Of a DNA stretch of 23,027 bases, positions 7,854 through 15,116 are shown one piece after another. A program made the position numbers and the translations under genes. The stretch is taken from positions 1 through 23,027 of the IMG/VR virus record IMGVR_UViG_3300025890_000168; one strand, given 5' to 3'. Numbering within the stretch: position 1 is the stretch's first letter; the number at the start of each line of letters is the position of its first letter. Source of the DNA: a virus. The notes beneath the pieces are model-generated. The model saw only the letters and a program-made list of their open reading frames with translations. It was not told the DNA's origin and searched no databases.

Positions 7854-9080
7854 CTAAGCGGTGTAGAGTGAACGCTCACCATCTAACTCACAATGGACAA
7901 CCCCATGCCATCCACCCTTTAGTTTATTCTTGGCAATGTTTAGGTGCCGCCGTGTTGACTCTTCTGACTGCCCTTCTACTATAGGATCTTTAGAGATTAA
8001 AACCATAAGATCTGCTTCCGCTGCCTTGCCTGTCTTAGATCCTTCCATCATGGACTGATCAACGTAGACCTTACCTTCTGCAACAGCAGATAGCTGCGAC
8101 ATCCATATCACACAACAATTATGTTGCTTTGCAATGTTACGTGCATGGATGGCTGCATCCTTGAGATATATGTCTGACTTATCGCTATTCTTGGTTGCAA
8201 ACTTGTCACCCATATCCAACACAACAATATCAGGCTTTTCATTCTTTACTACCGCCTCAACCCATTTCATATCTTTGTTGGTACTGTCTTTGATACGGAT
8301 GTTTTGTTTCACTGGATCATAGCGCTTACGTGCTAGTGATACATTCTCTTTTACTTCATCCATACTCATGTTGGTTGCAGCACTTAGGTAACGTGCACCT
8401 ACACGCTCGTAGCTCTCTTCGTTACACAGCACGATGCACTTGGCACCCTGTGACGCCCAACCGTCTATACCTGCTACCAGAGAGGCATGGAAAGAAGTTT
8501 TACCAGTATTGGGCCTAGCGCCAACCACAAGAAGATGACCATTACTAACGCCTTCCACCTTCCTACGGAGACTTGGTATGTTAAACTTCCACTGCGTTTC
8601 AAGGTTATTCGCAGCAAGCAGTGTGTCAATGTCAATATCATCCCAATCAATGCGAAGGTTAGGAGTAAAATCATCTTTGTAATCCTCTAATAATCGGCGT
8701 AAAGGCTCAAGACTATTCTGACTACCATTCACAAAGTCAAAACCTAAATTGGCAACCTGCTCCCCAACGTACTGCTGAAACAAGTGACTCAAGGTATCTT
8801 CTGCAATGTCTTTCTTGATAGGTTCAGCCTTATCTAAACGCTGAAACAAATCCTGGAATGCAGATTTGGTAGCCGTTGTCATGGTCTGATTAAGCCCCAT
8901 GAACACAGCCTCAAGATCCGACACAGACATATCTTCTTCATACGTCTGCATTGCCGTGTCTAATGCTTGTTTGATCTTACGTGTGTCTTTCGTAAAGATC
9001 TTATCAGGGCAGCGTATGCCCTTGTGTTGATCGTAAAACTCTTTGTTCAGTAGAGTTTTTATTAGTGCTAATTCAATCAT
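7854..9080 (-). CDS. DnaB/T7 gp4-like replicative helicase
   Basis: The 408-residue protein has a RecA-type ATPase core: Walker A GARPNTGKTS (187-196), a Walker B-like strand IVVLDMGD, and VIWMSQLS as the motif H3 sensor region. The N-terminal 180 residues are helical and lack a primase domain, so primase is supplied by the separate gene at 11030-11827, unlike the fused T7 gp4. It would unwind DNA ahead of the polymerase encoded just downstream. AGGAGACAAGG lies immediately before the ATG; the same AGGAGACAAGG block precedes the integrase start. Confidence 0.93.
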   Translation of the reverse strand: MIELALIKTLLNKEFYDQHKGIRCPDKIFTKDTRKIKQALDTAMQTYEEDMSVSDLEAVFMGLNQTMTTATKSAFQDLFQRLDKAEPIKKDIAEDTLSHLFQQYVGEQVANLGFDFVNGSQNSLEPLRRLLEDYKDDFTPNLRIDWDDIDIDTLLAANNLETQWKFNIPSLRRKVEGVSNGHLLVVGARPNTGKTSFHASLVAGIDGWASQGAKCIVLCNEESYERVGARYLSAATNMSMDEVKENVSLARKRYDPVKQNIRIKDSTNKDMKWVEAVVKNEKPDIVVLDMGDKFATKNSDKSDIYLKDAAIHARNIAKQHNCCVIWMSQLSAVAEGKVYVDQSMMEGSKTGKAAEADLMVLISKDPIVEGQSEESTRRHLNIAKNKLKGGWHGVVHCELDGERSLYTA

Positions 9081-9101
9081 CCTTGTCTCCTACAAGTGTA
9101 G

Positions 9102-9263
9102 TTATTTATTTATTCTTGCTCTCTCTAAGGCTCTCTTACGTTCTTCATCGTCAAACTCACGAATCAGTTTGTGGTCCTTAATGAAACGTCTAAGCCTACT
9201 GTTCTCATCTTTCAACAGTTTTATTTCCCAGCGCATGTCTTCTATTGTTCCAACCATACTCAT
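9102..9263 (-). CDS. Small coiled-coil protein, 53 residues
   Basis: A 53-codon frame fills the space between the helicase and the zinc-ribbon gene. It starts MSMVGTIEDMRWEIKLLKDE and continues as one charged helix ending in ERARINK. Leucines and hydrophobic residues at heptad spacing suggest a coiled coil. GAGGAAG lies about seven bases before the ATG, and the upstream stop is only two bases away. Function unknown. Confidence 0.72.
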   Translation of the reverse strand: MSMVGTIEDMRWEIKLLKDENSRLRRFIKDHKLIREFDDEERKRALERARINK

Positions 9264-9264
9264 A

Positions 9265-9483
9265 TCATTCTTCCTCTAAGCAAAAGCCACACATGTCATT
9301 CTGCGCTGGGCCACCACAACTTACACATTTCTGCCACTTCTCACTTTCCAGACCTCTTTTTACCAATGTCAAAAAGCCTACATCAAAGATAGCCATAAAC
9401 GTTTCTGGATCACACTCTACTTGTAGTGTAGCACTGCCATCCTCGTGTTCTTCTATGTCTGTTACTTTTATTTCACTCATCAT
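9265..9483 (-). CDS. Small zinc-ribbon-like protein
   Basis: The 72-residue protein has a short beta-like N-terminal half (IKVTDIEEHEDGSATLQVEC) and a C-terminal cysteine set C-V-S-C-G-G then C-G-F-C, which would bind one zinc ion. Two adjacent ATG codons open the frame; GGGAG lies just upstream and the second ATG overlaps the ThyX stop. No named family is recognised. A role in binding nucleic acid or a partner protein is possible but not shown. Confidence 0.78.
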   Translation of the reverse strand: MMSEIKVTDIEEHEDGSATLQVECDPETFMAIFDVGFLTLVKRGLESEKWQKCVSCGGPAQNDMCGFCLEEE

Positions 9484-10145
9484 CCATTCTCCCTTAATTC
9501 ATATGCGAGTGCTCTCCACGACACAGGAAACAAGTCAGTCATTACACGATCAATCTCCCAAGCTACCTCTGCAGTCTCAGCTTGTGTGTCAGGTGCACAA
9601 CGTAGCTTACACATATCAGCAAAGGCATCCAAGCTACCTGACCAGTACCACTGAGTCATCATGCTCTGAGGCAGTACCATACGTGCTTGCTCAGGGCATA
9701 CACCTAAATCTAGAAGAAACTCATACTCTGTCAATGCAATCTCGTTAAAACCATTGTCAGATACAGTTACTTTACCTGCGCTACCTTGCTTCTTATCAAG
9801 GCTACGTCCACGATACGTATCAGGCACATAAAACTCAGGCTCACTGTCCACATACCTACGGCTAATCTCATTCCAACGTAGAAACTTATGCTTGACTAAT
9901 TGCCTAGCCACAAATACTGGAGCCTTAACATGGAAAGATGCAAAGCAATGACCAAACGGGCTAAGATGTTTATGCTTAGCTAGGTATTGTATAAGCTTCC
10001 TATCTTTTGTTTTAAGGTGCTGCTTAAAGCTGTAAGCATCTGACTCTTCATAATCCCACTCAGTTTCTTTACCGAATGAAACTCTCGCAGCGTTACAGAC
10101 TGTAAGATCATTACCCATACTACCTTTGTAAGTTACTTTAATCAT
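9480..10145 (-). CDS. thyX: Flavin-dependent thymidylate synthase
   Basis: The 221-residue protein converts dUMP to dTMP using methylene-tetrahydrofolate, NADPH and FAD. The ThyX signature RHRX7S appears in modified form as K85-H86-K87-x7-S95 (KHKFLRWNEISRRY), with lysines replacing both arginines. Flanking elements are typical: HLSPFGH (60-66), a conserved helix before the motif, and the C-terminal region with VLPQSMMTQWYWSGSLDAF, which holds substrate-binding residues. It provides thymidine nucleotides alongside the ribonucleotide reductase of the same operon. The ATG overlaps the upstream stop. Confidence 0.94.
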   Translation of the reverse strand: MIKVTYKGSMGNDLTVCNAARVSFGKETEWDYEESDAYSFKQHLKTKDRKLIQYLAKHKHLSPFGHCFASFHVKAPVFVARQLVKHKFLRWNEISRRYVDSEPEFYVPDTYRGRSLDKKQGSAGKVTVSDNGFNEIALTEYEFLLDLGVCPEQARMVLPQSMMTQWYWSGSLDAFADMCKLRCAPDTQAETAEVAWEIDRVMTDLFPVSWRALAYELRENG

Positions 10146-10423
10146 TATAATTTCTCCTCTTTAGCTTCTGCCTTTAAAAACCACTCATTAAGGCCTTTTA
10201 AGCTACCTATATGATGTTCTGTAAACCATGATGCATCCTGTGATACATAACTATATAACTTCAAACTTTTTTGTTGCTCTTCTGTGGTACGTTCTTTTAG
10301 ATTGTCAATAACATCCCACTTATTTCCACCCTTGGATACATAAACTGTATCTTCACTGTAAGAAGGGTCAAGCACGAAAGCTATATAAGTTGTACTTGAT
10401 TCAGGTAAAAAGTTTTTACTCAT
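10145..10423 (-). CDS. Hypothetical 92-residue protein
   Basis: Not recognised. The chain has an N-terminal beta-like part (TTYIAFVLDPSYSEDTVYVS), a middle helix with charged residues and a Lys/Glu-rich end. It overlaps ThyX by one base and the upstream GIY-YIG-like gene by four, so it is part of the same transcript. There is no signal peptide or membrane segment. Confidence 0.75.
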   Translation of the reverse strand: MSKNFLPESSTTYIAFVLDPSYSEDTVYVSKGGNKWDVIDNLKERTTEEQQKSLKLYSYVSQDASWFTEHHIGSLKGLNEWFLKAEAKEEKL

Positions 10424-11037
10424 TCTTCTATCCTATTAATAATATCTATTGCTTGTTCTACTGACATCTTAAACCATTCACCGTTTTGTTTTTTGTCGTG
10501 ACCTATGTGGGTCTTCTGAGCTTCTACATGTGCAATACTTTCTGCGACATGCCTGTCAGAAAACTTTTTCATGTAGGCATACTCATGGTTTCTATATGGC
10601 GTTGATGTATGAAACTGACCAATTCTTCTATCTTCATAGCCTGTTTCAACTATCCCAATCTTTACCCAACCTTCAAAGCAAGGTGTAGTCACGACATACA
10701 CATATCCCTCTGATGATTTTACTCTTTTACTTTCCTGAGTAAATTCACCTACTATAATCTTTGCATTTTTATTCATCTTAGCCACAACTTCTGCCCAAGT
10801 TTTAAAATATCCTGGCGTGTGGTATCCTAGCAACACAAAGGGGTGAGGGTCACGATCTTTCCTTGTACCTTTAGGTATGTAACCATCCTTATATTCAGGC
10901 TTAGCTTCTGCTACGTACATCCTTCCTTTGTTTCTTTTATTGTGTGTAGACAGCCGCTGCCTTGGCTTACCATGTAACATGTACCACCATTCGCCATCAA
11001 CAAATTCTGCATTAGCAAGGTTCAGTTTATTACTCAT
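10420..11037 (-). CDS. GIY-YIG superfamily protein of the T5orf172 / MUG113 type
   Basis: The 205-residue protein has a C-terminal domain starting near residue 112 with GYVYVVTTPCFEGWVKIGI, then RRIGQFHTSTP, an Ala-rich helix containing the E of VAESIAHVEAQ, and NGEWFKMS. The order 'Y-V-Y ... K-I-G ... R ... E ... G-E-W-F' is that of T5orf172-like GIY-YIG domains, putative nucleases. The N-terminal 110 residues are basic (GKPRQRLSTHNKRNKGR) and may bind DNA. It could be a homing-type or host-DNA-degrading nuclease; no intron is visible nearby. It overlaps primase by eight bases. Confidence 0.72.
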   Translation of the reverse strand: MSNKLNLANAEFVDGEWWYMLHGKPRQRLSTHNKRNKGRMYVAEAKPEYKDGYIPKGTRKDRDPHPFVLLGYHTPGYFKTWAEVVAKMNKNAKIIVGEFTQESKRVKSSEGYVYVVTTPCFEGWVKIGIVETGYEDRRIGQFHTSTPYRNHEYAYMKKFSDRHVAESIAHVEAQKTHIGHDKKQNGEWFKMSVEQAIDIINRIEE

Positions 11038-11827
11038 TGTTCAACATTCCTTCTAGCTTTTCCATGTCATCTTCTACTCTGTATTTAACATCGTCGTTTA
11101 GCATGTAAGCCATAGTGCGTAGCCCTGTCCATGCCTGTATCTCTGATCTGTACTTGATAGTCTTATCTATAGCATCAGGATCAAGAGCAATAACAACCCT
11201 ATCGTATTCACCTATCTTCTCCATATGCTTGTCTGTTAATTGAGTACCAAGAATAGCCATGCTAGTTATATGCGGAAACTCTTGGTATGCAACGATTGCT
11301 GACACGACATCTTCAACAATGAATAGGACAGACCCTGTACCTATCGTGTAGTAGTCAGCTTTGCCAGTGTAGCGATACCATTTAGGGTGCTGTGTATTAC
11401 CTACAGCCCTACCGATAGCGTCTACCATGCGCCCCTTGTGGTGTATCGGAAATACAACACGCTCATCTTTAACATCGTAAAGTAAATTATCTATTGCTAA
11501 GCCCCAGCGCCTTACAAACCTGTTAAACTTTAGGTGCGTAGGCATAGGCTTCACCACGTACTGTGGTATCTCCATAGTCTCTTTCTCCCTATGTCGTTTT
11601 TGCTCTGCAGTTTGTCGCATAATCATCATTATTTCTGCAGCAGTCAAATCAGTGTGGATAAAACCGCCGATAGTACACGTATTTTTGTAGCAATTATACT
11701 TTACTACACCATTGTCATTGGTTGCAGTGAACGTATTACGCCCACCACACACAGGACAGTTACCACGATGGTTCTCACCCGTAGTCAGGCATAGATCACC
11801 GACATACTTACGAATCTTCATCATCAT
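11030..11827 (-). CDS. DNA primase with zinc-binding and TOPRIM domains
   Basis: The protein (about 265 residues) has a T7-type zinc-binding domain, C24-x2-C27 (CPVCGG) and C46-x4-C51 (NCYKNTC), then a TOPRIM domain with E172 in LFIVEDVVSA and D216-x-D218 in IALDPDA. It corresponds to the N-terminal half of T7 gp4 as a stand-alone enzyme and would make RNA primers for the phage polymerase together with the helicase at 7854-9080. Three consecutive ATG codons follow AAGGGG; the last two have better spacing, so the true start may be 11824 or 11821. It overlaps the integrase end by 20 bases. Confidence 0.9.
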   Translation of the reverse strand: MMMKIRKYVGDLCLTTGENHRGNCPVCGGRNTFTATNDNGVVKYNCYKNTCTIGGFIHTDLTAAEIMMIMRQTAEQKRHREKETMEIPQYVVKPMPTHLKFNRFVRRWGLAIDNLLYDVKDERVVFPIHHKGRMVDAIGRAVGNTQHPKWYRYTGKADYYTIGTGSVLFIVEDVVSAIVAYQEFPHITSMAILGTQLTDKHMEKIGEYDRVVIALDPDAIDKTIKYRSEIQAWTGLRTMAYMLNDDVKYRVEDDMEKLEGMLNNE

Positions 11828-12716
11828 TACCCCTTGCTGCCAAAGCTCTGCTTGCACCACTGAATGTATTAACCATGTAAGGCTTCAACGATGCAGGGTT
11901 CACATGACCTGTTACTTGCATTATACCCACTAGGTCAACCCCTGCTTCCATCATCTCAGTCACAGCAGTACGGCGCAGAGACATAGCTGTAAGCTCTCTA
12001 GGTAGATTAGCTTCGTCCAGTACCTCATTGATAAGAGGGGCTATTTCATTCAACCCATAGCGCCTAACCTGGCCTCGATCCAGTGATACCTTTGGTGCAA
12101 CGTAATCTTGAAAGCCAAAATCTTTATGTTGCTCACGTAACATCTTGCACAGGTTCTGACTAATAGGCAGGTGCACATCTGCACCCCTCTTAGATTGCGT
12201 CAGATCCATGCGGCACTGATCCAGATCCAATGTATCCCATGTCAGGGTACGCATGTCACCAGTACGTTGACCCCAATCATACGCCATGTGAACGATTAAC
12301 CCAATGCTGCGCCACCGCCACTGGCTGTACGCTGTAGTGAGGAAGGCCTTTACAGATGCCCGATCCCACTTAGTCTTTGTTTTACGCTCTGTGCTAGTCT
12401 CTATGAGGCTCACAGGGTTATGTCGCATGACATCCTTGGACATACTGTACTTCCATGCCCTAGATAGCACAGACTTTGTGTAATTAGCTGTGCGGATGCC
12501 ATGCTCTTGTTCCCACTTCTCGTAGGCTCTGTTCAGCATACCTGCTGTAACATCTTCGATAGATTTACTACCGATAGATTTATTAACTCTAGCCAAATGA
12601 TACTCATAATCTTTCTGGCTGCGAGGGCTGAGCTTAGCAAAGGCAGGGCTGTGCAGGTAGTAATCAATAAGTTTACTTACCTTGTCTGTCGCCTTTGGGA
12701 TCTTTACTTTTCTCAT
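11808..12716 (-). CDS. int: Tyrosine recombinase / phage integrase
   Basis: The 302-residue protein has an N-terminal core-binding (SAM-like) domain and a C-terminal catalytic domain with R151 (QRTGDMRTLTW), K176 (QSKRGADVHLPI), R248 in box II (SLRRTAVTEM), H271 (TGHVNP) and the nucleophile Y280 (SLKPYMVNT). The box II histidine position holds Met245. The frame extends 19 codons upstream, but the ATG at 12716 has AAGGAG about nine bases ahead. It implies the phage can integrate, though no attachment site was identified. Location inside the replication operon, next to primase, is unlike classical temperate phages but occurs in marine podoviruses. Confidence 0.92.
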   Translation of the reverse strand: MRKVKIPKATDKVSKLIDYYLHSPAFAKLSPRSQKDYEYHLARVNKSIGSKSIEDVTAGMLNRAYEKWEQEHGIRTANYTKSVLSRAWKYSMSKDVMRHNPVSLIETSTERKTKTKWDRASVKAFLTTAYSQWRWRSIGLIVHMAYDWGQRTGDMRTLTWDTLDLDQCRMDLTQSKRGADVHLPISQNLCKMLREQHKDFGFQDYVAPKVSLDRGQVRRYGLNEIAPLINEVLDEANLPRELTAMSLRRTAVTEMMEAGVDLVGIMQVTGHVNPASLKPYMVNTFSGASRALAARGNDDEDS

Positions 12717-12807
12717 CGTCCTTGTCTCCTTTTTTACTGGGGGGCATGTTGCCCGCCCAATGTGATGCATCATCGTGAGGGTTATCGCAATCCTTTTCGC
12801 TTTGCAC
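12673..12807 (-). CDS. Possible small hydrophilic protein overlapping the integrase start
   Basis: A 44-codon frame starts at a GTG with GAGGAG seven bases upstream. Its product is very polar: QSEKDCDNPHDDASHWAGN followed by a Lys/Asp-rich tail ending DRQGK. It overlaps the end of the membrane-protein gene upstream (26 bases) and the first 44 bases of integrase in another frame. The good ribosome binding site argues for translation; the overlaps and low-complexity tail argue for caution. Translation could couple the membrane gene to integrase. Confidence 0.45.
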   Translation of the reverse strand: MQSEKDCDNPHDDASHWAGNMPPSKKGDKDDEKSKDPKGDRQGK

Positions 12808-12910
12808 AGCTTAGCTCCTCATGGCTAGTAAACATCAAAGCAACAAAGCCAATTATGTAAGCAGCACAGATTAATAACACGATGCTATACTTTAAAATAA
12901 AGGAAACCAT
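12782..12910 (-). CDS. Small single-pass membrane protein, 42 residues
   Basis: The frame encodes MVSFILKYSIVLLICAAYI followed by more hydrophobic residues to about 26, then the polar tail TSHEELSCAKRKGLR. This is one transmembrane helix with a basic end. AAGGTGAT precedes the ATG. It fills the gap upstream of integrase and slightly overlaps the 67-residue gene. Function unknown; the size is compatible with a small inner-membrane modulator of the host. Confidence 0.65.
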   Translation of the reverse strand: MVSFILKYSIVLLICAAYIIGFVALMFTSHEELSCAKRKGLR

Positions 12911-13095
12911 ACATCACCTTTCTTATCTAACCCAGTTACGTGTGCTAGATCTGTGCGTAGGAAATCAGCGCGCTTAAAGTCACCTTCCCACTCTAGATCA
13001 TCTATCTGCCTCTTCAAAGAATACATAAGCTTCCTCACTGATACGCAGTTTCGCGGGGTATATACTTCTCCACCCTTGCTTTGACGTTTTCCCAT
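12892..13095 (-). CDS. Hypothetical 67-residue protein
   Basis: Not recognised by name. The C-terminal 44 residues (MYSLKRQIDDLEWEGDFKRA onward, ending GDVWFPLF) look like a folded helical unit. The ATG at 13095 gives a 61-base overlap with the gene upstream. An internal ATG at 13026, preceded by AGGAAG, would remove that overlap and give a 44-residue protein; both starts are possible. It lies in the run of short genes ahead of integrase. Confidence 0.6.
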   Translation of the reverse strand: MGKRQSKGGEVYTPRNCVSVRKLMYSLKRQIDDLEWEGDFKRADFLRTDLAHVTGLDKKGDVWFPLF

Positions 13096-13199
13096 TTAGA
13101 ATACTTCTCCAATAGTTTATCTACTTCAAGATGGTTCTTCGTGCTGATGTAACAGAATTCAAAACCTTTAGCATCACTAAGCCAGATACGATAGGTCAT
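13035..13199 (-). CDS. Hypothetical 54-residue protein
   Basis: A 54-codon frame begins with an ATG that overlaps the stop of the winged-helix gene as ATGA. The product starts MTYRIWLSDAKGFEFCYIST, beta-like, then becomes a charged helix and ends IPRETAYQ. Exact coupling to the upstream gene supports it. Its 3' part overlaps the start of the next gene if that gene begins at 13095. Function unknown. Confidence 0.62.
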   Translation of the reverse strand: MTYRIWLSDAKGFEFCYISTKNHLEVDKLLEKYSKWENVKARVEKYIPRETAYQ

Positions 13200-13408
13200 T
13201 TAGGTGAACCCTGCAGGTAGTAACGAACATACCGTTGATTGGTGACAGGGTGCCACTTCTTCATAGATAAAATGTCGTAGCCCTCTTCACGCATCTCTTG
13301 AATACGTTTAGTCAAGCTACTGATGCTGTATTCAATAAGCGCTTCACGCACTGTGATTGAACCTGCAGTTTTAAGGTGCTTCAAGATAGTTTGTTTTTGA
13401 TTAGTCAT
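13196..13408 (-). CDS. Winged helix-turn-helix DNA-binding protein
   Basis: The 70-residue protein reads as a compact winged helix: QTILKHLKTAGSITVREAL (helices 1-2), SISSLTKRIQEMREEGYDI (recognition helix) and a beta wing with W-H-P-V-T-N-Q-R-Y-V-R-Y-Y-L. Such proteins are common small phage regulators, so it could control early genes or integrase. The second ATG is chosen because AAAGGA sits eight bases upstream of it and it overlaps the previous stop as TAATG. The family is read from pattern; the regulatory target is unknown. Confidence 0.7.
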   Translation of the reverse strand: MTNQKQTILKHLKTAGSITVREALIEYSISSLTKRIQEMREEGYDILSMKKWHPVTNQRYVRYYLQGSPK

Positions 13409-13620
13409 TACCATTTTCCTTTTCTAATCATCCAATATGACCAACATGTCATACAATGCCCTTTTCCACAGATCAAGTCGATCAAAAATACCAAGTTAAA
13501 CCTGTGATCTTTTTGCCACTGATAGTTACGTGCACTGAAAGTTTGGTTCGAGGAACCTCCTAGCAGTACGTTAAACCAGACAGAGGTGGCAATGCCTAGC
13601 CTATACAAATAGCTATTCAT
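13408..13620 (-). CDS. Hypothetical conserved phage protein, 70 residues
   Basis: The product starts MNSYLYRLGIATSVWFNVLL, continues GGSSNQTFSARNYQWQKDH and ends with a Cys-containing hydrophobic helix (LICGKGHCMTCWSY). The 'N-x-L-L-G-G ... S-A-R-x-Y' pattern followed by a C-terminal H-C resembles a small phage protein seen in other podoviruses and siphoviruses, of unknown role. An upstream ATG exists, but the one at 13620 overlaps the previous stop by only eight bases. Confidence 0.62.
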   Translation of the reverse strand: MNSYLYRLGIATSVWFNVLLGGSSNQTFSARNYQWQKDHRFNLVFLIDLICGKGHCMTCWSYWMIRKGKW

Positions 13621-13813
13621 TAATAATCTCATCTGTTAATTCTGCGAGTGCAAAGAATACTTCTGCTCTGTGCAGCCAATATTCTGTTTGCTTAATACAG
13701 AAAAAGTCATCAAGCTCTGGCTCAGAAATAATAGTATCTTCAAAATCCTGACTGATAATTGCTTGAAGTGTTATCATTTGTGCAAGCGTCAATTTAAGAT
13801 CATACGTTTTCAT
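13613..13813 (-). CDS. Hypothetical 66-residue helical protein
   Basis: Not recognised. The sequence MKTYDLKLTLAQMITLQAII is followed by an acidic helical remainder that ends LAELTDEIINE. It overlaps neighbours by four and eight bases, as expected for a co-translated short gene. No membrane segment or metal site is visible. Confidence 0.68.
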   Translation of the reverse strand: MKTYDLKLTLAQMITLQAIISQDFEDTIISEPELDDFFCIKQTEYWLHRAEVFFALAELTDEIINE

Positions 13814-14013
13814 GCTGTCACCCCTCTTACATAGCCCTCTAAGATGGCTTGCACTTCATCTAATATATCGTTGAACCGATCCTGCGCCTCTTCTGTGTAG
13901 CGCTCATCACCGTTCTCATCCTCAACATAGATGTCATCAAGATATGCGTCATTCATCCATGCTTCTGCAATCTCTGCAGATAACTCAAGAAATGTTTGAT
14001 TAGATATGTTCAT
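13810..14013 (-). CDS. Hypothetical 67-residue acidic protein
   Basis: Not recognised. A strongly acidic, helical protein with a DDIYVEDENGDERYTEEAQD middle. Its ATG overlaps the stop of the methyltransferase-like gene. Small acidic phage proteins sometimes mimic DNA or inhibit host proteins, but nothing here proves that. Confidence 0.68.
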   Translation of the reverse strand: MNISNQTFLELSAEIAEAWMNDAYLDDIYVEDENGDERYTEEAQDRFNDILDEVQAILEGYVRGVTA

Positions 14014-14738
14014 TATACTGTTACTCCATTTGCATAGTACACAGCACTAGCAAAACCACGGGGTGTTGCGCTGCGTATGTTCTTAGTCTTCATTGATTTA
14101 CCGCCAAGCTTGCGGTGTTGCTTGCTGTAACCCTCTTCTGGCTCTACTGGCAAGCGGGCGGGCATAGTAAAGCCATTACCTGTCCACAGGCATGTCTTCT
14201 TAGGATAAGCATCACGGGGTGCAATATACTCAGGCCATGTTGGGTGCTCAGCATTACTCTTGCAGATGTAACCACCATACTCATACGGTTGGAAACAATG
14301 ATCAGGCTTGCGCCAAAGAGTTGCTAGTCGTGATACAGGGTTCTCAATAAAGAACGGCACCCCAAGCTCATTAAATAGCTGTGCACACATCTTTGCATAG
14401 TTTGCTGCTTTGATCTGAAAGTCGGGATCTTTCTCTGCTTTGCGCTTGAAGTGTGCTGCACCTGATACAGCCAGATCTGTACAAACAGGAAAGGCCATGC
14501 CAAAGACAACGTTTTCAAACTGCAGGTTGACAGCAATATTGTTGAGCACATTCTGGTCATGCAGATCTGCTTTGACATATTTGATGCTGCCACCACTACC
14601 ATACACATCTGTAACTGTATCATCGTGCTGTATATCAAAGGCAAGGCAGCTATAACCTGCTTCTGCCCAAGGCTTGAGAGCCTCGCCTGTGTAATCGTAA
14701 AGGCTGATGACATACTTATCTACATTAATATTCGACAT
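14013..14738 (-). CDS. C5-cytosine DNA methyltransferase-like protein
   Basis: The 241-residue protein follows the order of SAM-dependent DNA methylases: motif I-like SLYDYTG (12-18), an acidic residue D35 after strand 2 (AFDIQHDD), a motif IV-like loop F83-P-V-C86-T-D that would place a catalytic cysteine, E132-N-P134 in FFIENPVSRL corresponding to the ENV motif, and a C-terminal RGFASAV resembling motif X. It is shorter than typical Dcm enzymes and lacks an obvious large target-recognition domain, so activity is uncertain. It might protect phage DNA from restriction. The ATG at 14738 has GAGGAAA seven bases upstream. Confidence 0.68.
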   Translation of the reverse strand: MSNINVDKYVISLYDYTGEALKPWAEAGYSCLAFDIQHDDTVTDVYGSGGSIKYVKADLHDQNVLNNIAVNLQFENVVFGMAFPVCTDLAVSGAAHFKRKAEKDPDFQIKAANYAKMCAQLFNELGVPFFIENPVSRLATLWRKPDHCFQPYEYGGYICKSNAEHPTWPEYIAPRDAYPKKTCLWTGNGFTMPARLPVEPEEGYSKQHRKLGGKSMKTKNIRSATPRGFASAVYYANGVTV

Positions 14739-14898
14739 GATTAATTTCCTCTTCAATGATAACTCTGTAGCCACTAAGGGCCAATTCTTCTACACGTTCA
14801 AGCGCTAATTCAAGATCAAGATACCAACTCTGATTGTGTTGCTCATTTGCAACATTGGTGGTTGCAACGTACCACATGCTTTTACCTGTCAATCTCAT
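14725..14898 (-). CDS. Hypothetical 57-residue protein
   Basis: A short frame overlaps the stop of the upstream gene as ATGA and runs into the start of the methyltransferase-like gene by 14 bases. It begins MRLTGKSMWYVATTNVANEQ and ends EEINHVEY, with a beta strand then an acidic helix, the shape of a small ferredoxin-like or HTH-free domain. GGAG lies eight bases before the ATG. Function unknown. Confidence 0.68.
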   Translation of the reverse strand: MRLTGKSMWYVATTNVANEQHNQSWYLDLELALERVEELALSGYRVIIEEEINHVEY

Positions 14899-15116
14899 TT
14901 CAAATGCTCCGCAAATTCTACCGCTGCCTCTGCCATCAAGCAGCGCATTTCTTCCAAGCCATAATCGTGCAGCCGATAAACGTAATCGCTGTTATATCCA
15001 TTATCCTCAAGCCATACAGCCAGATCGTCAATCATCTGTTCACTGGCAAGGGATAGCTCCGCTGCGTCTTCATTAAAGTAAGCCGCTTTGGCTTGTTCAA
15101 AAGTAAATGTTTTCAT
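14895..15116 (-). CDS. Hypothetical 73-residue acidic protein
   Basis: Not recognised. The chain is helical and acidic, with aromatic residues in DNGYNSDYVYRLHDYGLEE. It overlaps both neighbours by four bases and so belongs to the leftward operon. No signal peptide or metal motif is present. Confidence 0.68.
   Translation of the reverse strand: MKTFTFEQAKAAYFNEDAAELSLASEQMIDDLAVWLEDNGYNSDYVYRLHDYGLEEMRCLMAEAAVEFAEHLK

Noticed and set aside
9245-9748. 167-codon plus-strand frame across ThyX
   Set aside because: Antisense to ThyX and the zinc-ribbon gene, with no ribosome binding site and a Ser/His-rich composition.
13542-13555. GGTTCGAGGAACC, resembling a tRNA T-loop
   Set aside because: It is a short hairpin inside a coding gene; no acceptor, D or anticodon arms can be drawn around it.
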